Shown here: piece after piece, positions 17,701 through 26,235 of the stretch
How positions within the stretch are numbered: the stretch's first letter is position 1
Layout: the number at the start of each line of letters is the position of its first letter
Source of the DNA: Sulfurovum sp.
GTDB lineage: Bacteria > Campylobacterota > Campylobacteria > Campylobacterales > Sulfurovaceae
Assembly (NCBI GenBank): GCA_027062365.1
Contig: JAMOTK010000055.1
Coordinates: 29,412-93,411, forward strand
DNA: 64,000 nt
Direction: 5' to 3'
Notes under the pieces: model-generated
What the model saw: the letters and a program-made list of their open reading frames with translations, nothing else
Database searches by the model: none
Told to the model about the DNA's origin: nothing
Made by a program: the position numbers and the translations under genes

Positions 17701-20046
17701 AAAAGATGAAGCCAATACATACACAGCACTGCCCCATGCTTGGCGTACTTCAAAAGAGACTTTGACATCTTCTCCTGCTATACCCTCTACCCTTTGGTGT
17801 TCGATAAGGTCATTTTGTGCGATATACACTTCGATAGGTCCTGTAAATTTGGGCTTGATATTCATCGTCATCATATCGCCTACCTTATAGCTTTGCTTGT
17901 CTACAGACACAGGAAGCCTATCAGGAGAAGATTTACTATTACTCTCTTCATATCCACTACTAAAACGATAGGTAGTCAAGGTCTTATTATCATCATACAC
18001 TTTGAGTCTATAGCTTCCCCAATCCAATGTATCAAGCACCAAAGAGACAGCATCTGATGCTAAAGTTTCTATCTCTCCCTTACGTATCACACCATTGTCA
18101 CTATAGCTTTTATAATACTCCCAACTATCAACGGTAGAACTCCAATACCAATGTGTCTTTTCTTCAATCAATTCATAGTGTAAGCGTCCATGAGAGCGTT
18201 GATTCTCTTTAAGATACATAAGGTCAAATTTGGCTTTGCTATCCCTATCTACAGCATGATTATCAAAAAGAGGCTTTATCCCAATATAGTAGGCTTTATT
18301 TGCAAAACCTTGTTCTATCACATGGTGTAGAGGACGACCTCCTAGCTCACTCACAGCTATATCAATATGCGCAGAAAGAGGAAAAGAAGTGGCATAAGAC
18401 TTTTCTATCTTAAAAGGCAAGGACAATACACCATTTTCATCGGTTTCATAGCGAAGAGGAGTTAAATTTTTACTTCCAAAACGTTCTTTGATATTGCCAA
18501 AAAGATACTCTTTATATGCTTTTTCTAAGTATTTACTTTTGTGTATAATCGTGCTAACTTCTACTTGTGCATGAGGGAAAACTTCACCATTAAGATACTT
18601 AGCAACTAAGCCTATAGTACCCTCTTCTTTGGGTTTGAGCTGTTTTTCTATCTTTTGGACTTCTAGCTTTATCTTAGGAGGTACAAAGTCTTCTACTAAA
18701 AAGTGGTACGTCCCTATAGGGGTCTTTGCTCCTGCGTATACAGCCACTCTCCATTTACCTGTACTGGCTGATTCTGCTATCTCTAAGGTGTCACTTAAAT
18801 GTCCTAAAGTATCTGTACTTAACTGCTTTGAATAGACTTCTACCCCTCTAGCATCAAATACCTTCACCGATAGATTTAGTCCTGATTTTGCTTTGCCCAA
18901 TTGGTCTCTAAGCAAAGCATGAAAAGTAATAGACTCAGAGGGTCTAAATATATCTCTATTGCTATAGATAAATGCCCCATACTCTCCTAAGTTTTCTCTA
19001 CCTGAGACACCTCTATCACTTAGGTCATGAGCTGGTTTAGAGAGGTCTAGTACAGAAAAGTCATCATTTGCCCCATAGGCATAAATTGCCTTGGCTTTGA
19101 GTCCTTTCTCTCCACGCAACACAGAAGCAGGAAAAAAGGCATGTCCATCTTTGCTTGTTACCGTATCTAGTATCTCATTATTTTTCGAGATAAGCTCTAG
19201 GCGTACATCATTATAAGGCTTGGCTGTAGAGAGTGCTTTGGTCAAGACATCCAAACCTTTGCTAGATTTAAGCGTATAGAGTCCAATATCAGAAACCATA
19301 AACCACTGTGTAGGACTATCATAATCATAAATCTCTTTGCCCTTTTCATCAAGCATCTGAGCAAATAAAATATACACCCCTGCTTTACGATTTTGTAAAA
19401 AATCCCCTACAGGAATAGCTGTAAGTTTACTAATATTGGGTGTTTTTTCTCCAAGATTAAGCGTTTTTTCCCACAAGAGATAGCCATTTTTATTTTCTAT
19501 ATCCTCCAAAGAGTAGCTACTAATCGTACGAAACAAGCCATATTTATTGATACTTTTGATAAGATTACGACTATTAATCCTATACAAAGAGACCGATAAC
19601 TGCCCAAGATTTGTAGTCTCCACAGGGATAGTAATCTCACCTTTTGTAGGCAAGATATACCCCTCTTCAGGAAAGCTTACACTCGGTGCATAGTTTGTAG
19701 TCTTACTCTCAAAGCGATAATCTTTATCAAGCGTATTTGCTCCTAAAGGCATATCTTTATACAAGTTAATCGTATAAGAAGTATTGGGCTTAAGACCATC
19801 AATACAAAGCCTACGGTATGACCATGACGTAGTAAACGAATGATTTGGAACTATCTTTACATACGTCTTCATCACACTTTTGTTGCTACTATTATTATAA
19901 GAATAATCCTTCATCGTAGCACAAATACTTACAGAATTTTGTGTATTATTAGGTAAAATACTCGTCACAAATGTAGTCTTCGCCAATAGTAACATAGGAA
20001 ATAAAGAAAACAGCAACAACCATCGCCATATAGAATTTTTTTGCAT
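14755..20046 (-). CDS. Bacterial alpha-2-macroglobulin with two C-terminal YARHG domains
   Basis: A 1763-residue periplasmic protease-trap protein. It has a signal peptide (about 1-22) but no lipobox Cys, unlike E. coli YfhM. MG domains occupy the first two thirds. The thioester motif CAEQ is at C1132-Q1135 (GRCAEQTTS), followed by an alpha-helical thioester domain. Unusually, the C-terminus (about 1597-1760) holds two copies of a YARHG-like unit: LELNILRNAIFAQAGLDFE and SLHILRNSLFARYGLVFKE, each followed by a W-Y motif. The thioester Cys would form a covalent link to attacking proteases. It is the first gene of an operon with pbpC, which would repair cell wall damage. Confidence 0.93.
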   Translation of the reverse strand: MQKNSIWRWLLLFSLFPMLLLAKTTFVTSILPNNTQNSVSICATMKDYSYNNSSNKSVMKTYVKIVPNHSFTTSWSYRRLCIDGLKPNTSYTINLYKDMPLGANTLDKDYRFESKTTNYAPSVSFPEEGYILPTKGEITIPVETTNLGQLSVSLYRINSRNLIKSINKYGLFRTISSYSLEDIENKNGYLLWEKTLNLGEKTPNISKLTAIPVGDFLQNRKAGVYILFAQMLDEKGKEIYDYDSPTQWFMVSDIGLYTLKSSKGLDVLTKALSTAKPYNDVRLELISKNNEILDTVTSKDGHAFFPASVLRGEKGLKAKAIYAYGANDDFSVLDLSKPAHDLSDRGVSGRENLGEYGAFIYSNRDIFRPSESITFHALLRDQLGKAKSGLNLSVKVFDARGVEVYSKQLSTDTLGHLSDTLEIAESASTGKWRVAVYAGAKTPIGTYHFLVEDFVPPKIKLEVQKIEKQLKPKEEGTIGLVAKYLNGEVFPHAQVEVSTIIHKSKYLEKAYKEYLFGNIKERFGSKNLTPLRYETDENGVLSLPFKIEKSYATSFPLSAHIDIAVSELGGRPLHHVIEQGFANKAYYIGIKPLFDNHAVDRDSKAKFDLMYLKENQRSHGRLHYELIEEKTHWYWSSTVDSWEYYKSYSDNGVIRKGEIETLASDAVSLVLDTLDWGSYRLKVYDDNKTLTTYRFSSGYEESNSKSSPDRLPVSVDKQSYKVGDMMTMNIKPKFTGPIEVYIAQNDLIEHQRVEGIAGEDVKVSFEVRQAWGSAVYVLASSFRVQSKKLGANRAIGIVPIHIKHPEHEMKLSLVHPSKTTSNSTVVVKIDAPKASALPTEFTLAAVDEGILNLTNYQTPNPLEYFFGQQTLGIEIRDLYDSIIQARGTHAKFNVGAGDIMLMMPRLEESSVRNKREVVALFTKKLTFDANGTALVSLDIPDYQGALKLIALAWNAEAIGVTQSTLIVKDKISIEYYMPLFLSVGDSVETLLSIDFDKSLDAGNYQIQITTQGGVVVAKENFDVTIGNEVHKISQSVMLEAKYLKDATVCIEVYKEGKVVKEKSFELGIRTPYPQTYVRQMDSLQDRQTLDPSQAIDLSQWSAVHSLSLKISTQALLPTESFKNELIDYAGRCAEQTTSRAMPWLFTDSKEHHQTIQNTIARLMTYQNIEGGFGLWLGSGVDMWLSAYVLDFLTRAKDAGYTVANYNINKGLDWIENHLNRWEDTPRKQEADAYGLYVLTRANRILMSEIQYHVNNPKSKIASAQAWGHLGASLAYVGEKALAQKVFAKAQKSLGASYGKRYYNNYGGALRDHASLISLMAESKAEQWQKLYYDLTLNVKKEKYLSTQELSALLRVSSLLENTNPKALKLRSKGKELPLEDGKYFRQGNALGDLPIVTNVSGTQSWYDLSFQATPISMHYDAKNNNGFSISKSIYTLKGKKIDMQNIIQNERLVVVLRGKIEHYAIENPLISDWLPSGFELENPHLTGINAVKSLAWLGQTTPSKHESYRNDRFDTALEMNFDTNNTFQVAYIVRAVSRGEFILAPVKIEDMYQPRYRAFSSFVSKAIEIKKESKQSPRVVGLSEKAYLSVYHTAIKTLASYDILELNILRNAIFAQAGLDFEISNPMLHKKFMPFTWYHRTTTDSSKIYHGLSPVAKANVHTLLDEEKRRGGGLVLADFYRVYHISMDEKLLAKYDKKSLHILRNSLFARYGLVFKEKSLQTIFDFMPWYTPQDISVSEIFDRQMNDLEKANIRLMLKLEKAL

Positions 20047-20076
20047 AATGAACTCCTTGGAGTATAGGGATACTAT

Positions 20077-20082
20077 ATTATA
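20077..20082 (-). promoter_or_regulatory. Candidate -10 for the macroglobulin/pbpC operon
   Basis: A TATAAT on the minus strand, 31 bases upstream of the macroglobulin ATG, in an AT-rich 97-base gap. A good AAGGAG ribosome-binding site (20052-20057 region) follows. No -35 is obvious. Confidence 0.4.
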
Positions 20083-20143
20083 GATAAAAAATTCTTTTAT
20101 AAAGATATAATTGAATGGCAGATGTGACTCATAGGTGAAAAGG

Positions 20144-21262
20144 TTACGTGATTCTATCTAGCTCCTCCTCATACTTCTCAATCACCAACTTCTCATCAAA
20201 GACTTTCATCACTTTTTCTCGTCCTTTTCTTCCCATTTCTTCTCTTTGGGCATGACTTAAATCATACATCTTTTCCATAGAGACAAAAAGAGAATAGCTA
20301 TTTTTCACTTCGCAGAGATAACCATTTATTCCATCATCTACCACCTCTTTACACCCTGCTACATTTGTCGTAATAAGTGGCTTTGCCATAGAAGCAGATT
20401 CTAGCAAGACACGAGAGAGTCCTTCACGATAAGAAGGCAAGACCACACAATCAGTCTTGCTAATAAGTAAAGCCACCTCATCACTCACACCCAAATATTC
20501 TACATAGCCCTCTTTTTCCCATGTTTGCATCATATTTTCATCAATAGCTGTAGGATTATTAGGATAATATGCCCCTAATATTTGACACTTCACACTATAT
20601 TTTTCTTGCATCATTTTTGAGGCTTCAACATATTCTACTAATCCTTTATCCCTAAGCAATCTTGCAATAAACAAAAAAGTCATTCTCTTATTCACAGGAC
20701 TTTCTATAGGGCTAAACTTCTGCGTATCTATCCCAGACCCTGCCAATACATCCGTTTTAGACACATCTACTAAATCTAATCTAGTAAATAATGCCCTATC
20801 ATCAGCATTTTGAAAAAAGACTTTATCTACGCGTTTTAATGCCACCTTATAAAGCCATCGTGCTACCTTGGACGAAAAAGCATCATCTAAAAAGACTGTA
20901 CCCAAACCAGAGATATTAGAAATCATAGGGATATTCAACCAACGCCCTGCAATAGAACCATAAATATTAGGCTTAATCGTATAATGCAAAACAACATCAG
21001 GCTTCAACTTCTTATAAAGCCAATAAAAATCCCATAAAAGCCTTAACTCTTCTAAGGGATTTGTACCTTTATTATTCATCTTAATCTCATGATATTCAAA
21101 GCCCAAAGCTTCTAATTTACTTGAATAGGCATCTCTTGGAGCAATGACTATGATTTTGTAGCCTTCTTTTTCTAAGGCTTTTAATAAACCTATACGGAAA
21201 TTGTAGATATTCCATGAAGTGTTTAGGGTGATGGCTAGGGGTTTAGGCTGTTTTTTAATCAA
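20144..21262 (-). CDS. Family 4 glycosyltransferase, last gene of polysaccharide locus
   Basis: A GT-B glycosyltransferase (372 residues from the start chosen here) that would move a sugar from a nucleotide donor to a lipid-linked glycan at the inner face of the membrane. The N-terminal half has NTSWNIYNFRIGLLKAL and KPDVVLHYTIKPNIYGSIAG, features shared with PglA-like enzymes. The C-terminal half has the donor-site E-x7-E stretch SYREGLSRVLLESASMAKP. I prefer the TTG at 21262: a perfect AAGGAG lies seven bases upstream, and the start overlaps the asnB stop by eight bases. A longer ATG at 21286 has no such site. Confidence 0.88.
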   Translation of the reverse strand: MIKKQPKPLAITLNTSWNIYNFRIGLLKALEKEGYKIIVIAPRDAYSSKLEALGFEYHEIKMNNKGTNPLEELRLLWDFYWLYKKLKPDVVLHYTIKPNIYGSIAGRWLNIPMISNISGLGTVFLDDAFSSKVARWLYKVALKRVDKVFFQNADDRALFTRLDLVDVSKTDVLAGSGIDTQKFSPIESPVNKRMTFLFIARLLRDKGLVEYVEASKMMQEKYSVKCQILGAYYPNNPTAIDENMMQTWEKEGYVEYLGVSDEVALLISKTDCVVLPSYREGLSRVLLESASMAKPLITTNVAGCKEVVDDGINGYLCEVKNSYSLFVSMEKMYDLSHAQREEMGRKGREKVMKVFDEKLVIEKYEEELDRIT

Positions 21263-23159
21263 ACCATCTCTCCTTCCACATCTCATACGACAAAATAAAC
21301 CACACTTTATTCACCTCTCTCACATCACCCAAAAAGAGTGCTTTTTTGATGCGTTCTATCTCTTTTATATCAAATATTTCATCATCTATTTTACGCACAT
21401 CTAAGTATTTTTCAACAAGATATTTTAAATCATTTGTGAGCCACTCTTGCAAAGGCACTTGAAATCCTGCTTTGGGTTTGTCTATGAGAGAGGGGGGAAT
21501 GTGTTTGTATAGGATTTGCCTTGATAAATATTTACCTTCTTTGTTTTTGTATTTTAGTGCTGTAGGGACTCTTGCCATATATTCTAATAGTCGGTGGTCA
21601 AGTAGAGGTTCTCGCCCTTCTATACTCGCAGACATCGTCGCTCTATCTACTTTAGTGAGAACATCATCACTCATAAAGGTTTGATAGTCTATTCTCATCA
21701 TATTATTTAAAAGATGTTCTTGGTCTTTGTGCTTAAATTTCTCAAAATATTTTCTATCAAACGCACTATGAAGCAATTTTTTGACCTCTTTAGCACTTAC
21801 GGGTGAAGAAGCTTCTACAAACATTTGAGAAATATTCTCAGCATTAAATGCCCTTTGAAATTTATGATATTTGTCTTCGATATTACTTTGTTGATATTTT
21901 TTGGGTAGAAGTGTGTTTACTTGTGCAATGTGTTTAGAAGAGATACTATTTAGGGTATTTTGTAAAAGTATTTTTTTGTATTTTGAGCGAAATATGCTAG
22001 AAAACTTTTCTAAAAAGAAATACTTAGAATAACCACAAAAAACCTCATCTCCTCCATCTGAAGAAAGTGCTACTTTGACGCGTTTACTTGCCATTTGTGA
22101 GAGGCACATCGTGGGTAAAGCAGAACTGTCTCCAAAAGGTTCATCATAATAAAAAGGCAACAACGCTACTTGGGATAAAAGCTCTTTTGAGGAAAGATAA
22201 TACTCTTCGTGTTTTGTACCTAGATAAGAAGCTATTTCTTTGGCGTGTTTGGCTTCGTTGTAACGCTTGTCTTTAAAGCCTATAGTAAAAGTATGTAAAT
22301 CTTTGTGCTTTTTACTCAAAAGTGCTGTAACCAAAGAAGAATCATATCCTCCAGACAAAAATACCCCTACAGGCACATCGGAGACCATACGCAAAGAGAT
22401 AGCATCTTCAAGAAGATTTTCTAAATCATTAAGTACCTCACTCTCACTCTTATCAAACTTCTCTTTTTTATACGCATTATCTACTGACCAATAGCAAGTA
22501 TTATTATAAGTATGTTTTTCTAAATCATAAGAAAGATAATGCCCTGCTTCTACTTTATAGAGGTTTTTGAAAATACTATGAGGAGCAGGAATATATCCCA
22601 TCTGAAAATAATACGGCAAGACTTCTTTATGTAAGATTTTTTTAAAGTCCTGATGCTCATGAAAAGATTTAATCTCCGAAGAGAAAATAAAAGTATCTTC
22701 ATAAGTATAATAATACAAAGGCTTCACCCCTGCTCTATCACGGACTAAATAGAGTGTATTCTTTTTTTTGTCCAATAAACTCAAAGCAAACATACCGATA
22801 AACTTCTCCAAACACGCTATACCCCAGGCTTTATAAGCATAGAGAATGACTTCGGTATCGCTGTTTGAAATAAACTGATGTCCTAAGGTTTCTAAGTCTT
22901 TGCGAATGCTTTTAAAGTTATAAACTTCCCCATTAAATACGATGCTATAGTCTCCACAAGTAGAAATAAAAGGTTGATGTCCATCATTACTAGTATCTTG
23001 AATAGAGAGACGATTATGTCCTAAATGTACATAAGTATTCGCAAGTTTTTGTATAGAAATACCTCTATCATCTCTTCCTCTATGGGCTTGGATTTCTAAC
23101 ATGGCTTCAAGTGTCTGTTCTTGCTTATTTTGTCCCAAAAACCCTACAATACCACACAT
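21255..23159 (-). CDS. asnB: Glutamine-hydrolysing asparagine synthase family protein
   Basis: A 634-residue two-domain enzyme. The class II glutaminase domain begins MCGIVGFLGQ with nucleophile Cys2 and contains NHRLSIQDTS-type and FNGEVYNF motifs. The synthetase domain has the ATP-pyrophosphatase loop LSGGYDSSLVTALL near 263. The family makes asparagine from aspartate, but in surface-polysaccharide loci homologues may instead amidate uronic acid sugars. It lies inside such a locus, one base from the EpsG-like gene and overlapping the next glycosyltransferase. Which acceptor is used cannot be decided from sequence. Confidence 0.92.
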   Translation of the reverse strand: MCGIVGFLGQNKQEQTLEAMLEIQAHRGRDDRGISIQKLANTYVHLGHNRLSIQDTSNDGHQPFISTCGDYSIVFNGEVYNFKSIRKDLETLGHQFISNSDTEVILYAYKAWGIACLEKFIGMFALSLLDKKKNTLYLVRDRAGVKPLYYYTYEDTFIFSSEIKSFHEHQDFKKILHKEVLPYYFQMGYIPAPHSIFKNLYKVEAGHYLSYDLEKHTYNNTCYWSVDNAYKKEKFDKSESEVLNDLENLLEDAISLRMVSDVPVGVFLSGGYDSSLVTALLSKKHKDLHTFTIGFKDKRYNEAKHAKEIASYLGTKHEEYYLSSKELLSQVALLPFYYDEPFGDSSALPTMCLSQMASKRVKVALSSDGGDEVFCGYSKYFFLEKFSSIFRSKYKKILLQNTLNSISSKHIAQVNTLLPKKYQQSNIEDKYHKFQRAFNAENISQMFVEASSPVSAKEVKKLLHSAFDRKYFEKFKHKDQEHLLNNMMRIDYQTFMSDDVLTKVDRATMSASIEGREPLLDHRLLEYMARVPTALKYKNKEGKYLSRQILYKHIPPSLIDKPKAGFQVPLQEWLTNDLKYLVEKYLDVRKIDDEIFDIKEIERIKKALFLGDVREVNKVWFILSYEMWKERWFD

Positions 23160-24212
23160 CTAAAACAAGTCCAAAAAGAACATATGATGATAAGGCACCC
23201 AATATCTAGCATTGACAGCAAAATTGAGCCAAACAAGTAAAATAAACGCATAAAATACGACGATAAGCGTACTCGTCACTTTGGGAGAAAGGGTATTTTT
23301 CGCCAAGAAAGGCAATCTTGCATAGACGACTATCTGAATAGGAATAAAATATAAAGCCATTCTATCGACTGCCGTTGAAGCGAAATTTACAGCAATAAGA
23401 CTAGCCAAAGAAGCCCAAGCTACCATAAACCAAAGCGTATAATCATTAAAATATCGTTTCCATTGTTTACGGTAAAGCAAGAGTAATATCGCAGGAATAG
23501 CATTAAGTACAACCCGTATCAATGCCCCTTGAGATTGCATTTCTGCTTCGACATAGTTTTTCCATAAAGCAGAAGAATCTGTTTCTACAAAAGAAAGCCA
23601 TATTCCTATCCCTGCGACAAGTACAGCAAGAAACTTCAAGAGTTTGCCTTTGCCATGAGAAAATATCCCAAAAGCTATCATCAAAATCGCAGATTTATGA
23701 AAAGAAACAGCCAAAAGGATGAAAAATAAAAATTGGAGAAATTTTCTCCTATTCAAAGAAGCCAAAGCCCACATCACAAGCCCAACAGCCACCCCTTGAC
23801 GCGTATATCCCATAGACACAACGATAATAAGATAAGGAATAGCTACTGTAAGCCCCAACCAAGGATTGAGTTCTCTACGCAAAAAGACAATAAGCCCTGT
23901 CACAAAAAGTATGGCTGAAAGAAAATTCACAGCATATATTTCAAAACCCCAAGCATTCATCCAATAGACCAAAAACTGATAGCCTACATCTGATTGTTCC
24001 ATGGTTTGGCTAAAAGAAAAATCACTAATAGCATTAAAGCGTCTAAGATAATTATTCCAATCTCCTCCTACATGATGTCGCCAACCAATGATTATAGTCA
24101 AAAATATACCCGTCACAGTCCATACAATCGTACTAGAACGAATCGTTTGTCGTCCTGAAATAGAAATGGCTGAAAAGGAGGCGATAAGATACATGAATAT
24201 ATAAATAAACAT
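23160..24212 (-). CDS. EpsG family polysaccharide polymerase-like membrane protein
   Basis: A 350-residue integral membrane protein with about nine to ten transmembrane helices. The segment GWRHHVGGDWNNYLRRF near residue 44 is the EpsG hallmark (conserved R and D-x2-N-Y). EpsG proteins are thought to polymerise repeat units, as Wzy does, on the periplasmic side. No other polymerase candidate is present in the locus, so this is the likely Wzy equivalent. It lies between asnB and a glycosyltransferase with no gaps. Confidence 0.85.
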   Translation of the reverse strand: MFIYIFMYLIASFSAISISGRQTIRSSTIVWTVTGIFLTIIIGWRHHVGGDWNNYLRRFNAISDFSFSQTMEQSDVGYQFLVYWMNAWGFEIYAVNFLSAILFVTGLIVFLRRELNPWLGLTVAIPYLIIVVSMGYTRQGVAVGLVMWALASLNRRKFLQFLFFILLAVSFHKSAILMIAFGIFSHGKGKLLKFLAVLVAGIGIWLSFVETDSSALWKNYVEAEMQSQGALIRVVLNAIPAILLLLYRKQWKRYFNDYTLWFMVAWASLASLIAVNFASTAVDRMALYFIPIQIVVYARLPFLAKNTLSPKVTSTLIVVFYAFILLVWLNFAVNARYWVPYHHMFFLDLF

Positions 24213-25283
24213 CTATATTCCTTTTAAAATTTGACTATAATATTTTGCATGAATAGCATGATTATAAGATTTTTCTATTTTAGCGAAGTTATTCTTCGCC
24301 ATTCTTTCTCTTAGACTTTTATCTTTATAGAGTTTTTCCAAGGCTTCAAACCAAGCTTCATCAGAAGAAACAGTATAGCCATTAATCCCCTCCTCTACCA
24401 AGGAACAATTCATACCCACATTCGATGCAATCACTGGCTTTTTGGCAGACATATATTGTATAAGTTTAAAGGCACACTTTCCCCTAGCCCAAGCATCATC
24501 TCTTAAAGGCATAATACCTATATCAAAATTTAAAATTTCTTCTATTTCTGTATTTTGATTCCAAGGAATTACTTTTATCTTAGGCGTTTTATTTTTTAAT
24601 AAAAGCACATCAAACCCAACAAGATGCAAGACAACATCATCATATTTTTTCATAAATAATTCTAAAATAAAAAGTATTTCAAGTATATAAGGGCTAGTCG
24701 TCCTAGAACCTATCCAACCAATGACAAAAGAATGATGCTTTAAATATTTTTTTTCTTGGATTGCTTCTTTATATTTATCTAAAAGTACTACCGTAGGAAT
24801 CATAAAAATATTTTGATTATGCTTTCTAGCATACTCTTCTAAATAAGCATTACAAACAATTACCTTATCAGCATATCGCATGACTTTAGCTATTTTATTT
24901 TTAAGTAAAATATGCTTATCATACTTATGAAAAATAGCATCATCATAATCTACACTATAGTTTATCCCTCGCTTAGACAAAAGAAATTCAAACCATGCAG
25001 GGACATAGGGAAATAACTCATATTCTATTAAAAGCACATCATATTTTTTAGGTTTTATTAAAATATTTACTATTAGAAAAAACCTCTTTAGATATGCCAA
25101 ACATATAATAAGTATTTTGTTATACTTATTGGTGCTTTCTAAATACTTTTGAGTTAATAAAGGAGAAATAGTCATAGTTATTCCCTCTTTTTTGAAATAC
25201 TTTTGATAATTATAGAAACGATAACGGCTAGATGCTCCTGCTTTTGAGTATTTTGTGAGGGCGAGGAGGGTCATCGTGTCCAT
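24213..25283 (-). CDS. Glycosyltransferase, family 4 type
   Basis: A GT-B glycosyltransferase of 356 residues. The N-terminus has the motif KYSKAGASSRYRFYNYQKYF. The C-terminal donor domain has FVIGWIGSRTTSPYIL, then FDIGIMPLRDDAWARGKCAFKLIQYMSAKKPVIASN split over a conserved acidic/Lys region. The substrate is unknown. Its first codons overlap the deacetylase gene by 13 bases; a second ATG at 25274 makes an ATGA overlap and may be the true start. Confidence 0.85.
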   Translation of the reverse strand: MDTMTLLALTKYSKAGASSRYRFYNYQKYFKKEGITMTISPLLTQKYLESTNKYNKILIICLAYLKRFFLIVNILIKPKKYDVLLIEYELFPYVPAWFEFLLSKRGINYSVDYDDAIFHKYDKHILLKNKIAKVMRYADKVIVCNAYLEEYARKHNQNIFMIPTVVLLDKYKEAIQEKKYLKHHSFVIGWIGSRTTSPYILEILFILELFMKKYDDVVLHLVGFDVLLLKNKTPKIKVIPWNQNTEIEEILNFDIGIMPLRDDAWARGKCAFKLIQYMSAKKPVIASNVGMNCSLVEEGINGYTVSSDEAWFEALEKLYKDKSLRERMAKNNFAKIEKSYNHAIHAKYYSQILKGI

Positions 25284-26227
25284 CCCAAAGCTCTCATTTT
25301 AATTTCACTTATTGAATCTCCATAAAATGTAAATCTATTATAAGTATGACTATCATAATTAGCATATTCTTCATTCACTAATAAGATATGTTTTATATGA
25401 TTTTGTCTTAAAAAGTCTAGTTGGTAGGCTTCATAACTGCCATTAGGAAAAGCATAAATATCTAATGGTAAGAGTAGTATATTTTGAAAATATTTTTGAC
25501 ACTTTAAAAAATCATTTTCAAAATATACTTGGGATTCTATACCCATAGATTCATGAGAATAAGAGTGTACACCTATTTCATGGATTTTAAATATTTCAAT
25601 AATATCTTTTTTACTTAATATTTTTGTTATAACAACATTATATTCTTGAATTAAATCTTCAAATATTTTCCATATTTTTTGACGCTCTTTTTGAGGTTTA
25701 GATTTCAAATAGGCAATCAATGCTAAAGCATAACTACTTTGATTCTCTAAAGTAAGTTTCATACTAAAACCTAAAAACTTTAAATGATTAATAACAATCA
25801 TAGGTACTTGATTTAATACATCTCCCAACATTACATCCCATATAGGTTGTTGCGTTTCTAAGCATAAAGGAATAATATTTAAATTTGCTTGTATATGGTA
25901 TTTCTTCATCAAAGGCATTGCATACTCTAAAAAATCATAAAATCCATCATCAAAAGAGAGAATAAGATTGGGTTTATCACTATTCTTATAAGCTTCAATT
26001 TCACCAAAAGTAATCACATTAAAATGTTGGCTAATAAATTTTAAAAGTTCTTCAAAAAGTGTAGGATGTAAAGAGGGATAAAAAGGATTACTATCCTCAG
26101 AAACCCTATGTAAATTTAAAACTATTAAATTATTATTTTGCTTAATATTCTTTAGATATTGCTTCTTTGTATTTAGTATCTCTAAGAGTGTAAAAAATAA
26201 CTTTTTATAGATTTTTTTGTTTAACAT
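25271..26227 (-). CDS. Polysaccharide deacetylase (NodB fold)
   Basis: A 318-residue carbohydrate esterase 4-like protein. The first motif LILSFDDGFYDF (about residue 90) has the metal-binding Asp pair. The His motif appears as GVHSYSHESM near 218, close to the usual HSxTH. Members remove N-acetyl groups from sugars. No signal peptide is evident, so it probably works on a cytoplasmic intermediate or is membrane-associated through its basic N-terminus. It lies directly before a sugar formyltransferase-like gene, and deacetylation would free the amine that a formyltransferase needs; that link is inference. Confidence 0.82.
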   Translation of the reverse strand: MLNKKIYKKLFFTLLEILNTKKQYLKNIKQNNNLIVLNLHRVSEDSNPFYPSLHPTLFEELLKFISQHFNVITFGEIEAYKNSDKPNLILSFDDGFYDFLEYAMPLMKKYHIQANLNIIPLCLETQQPIWDVMLGDVLNQVPMIVINHLKFLGFSMKLTLENQSSYALALIAYLKSKPQKERQKIWKIFEDLIQEYNVVITKILSKKDIIEIFKIHEIGVHSYSHESMGIESQVYFENDFLKCQKYFQNILLLPLDIYAFPNGSYEAYQLDFLRQNHIKHILLVNEEYANYDSHTYNRFTFYGDSISEIKMRALGWTR

Positions 26228-26235
26228 GACTTAGT

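Noticed and set aside
21487-21492. G6 run in asnB as a contingency tract
   Set aside because: Six bases is short for slippage, and the frame is intact on both sides with motifs conserved.
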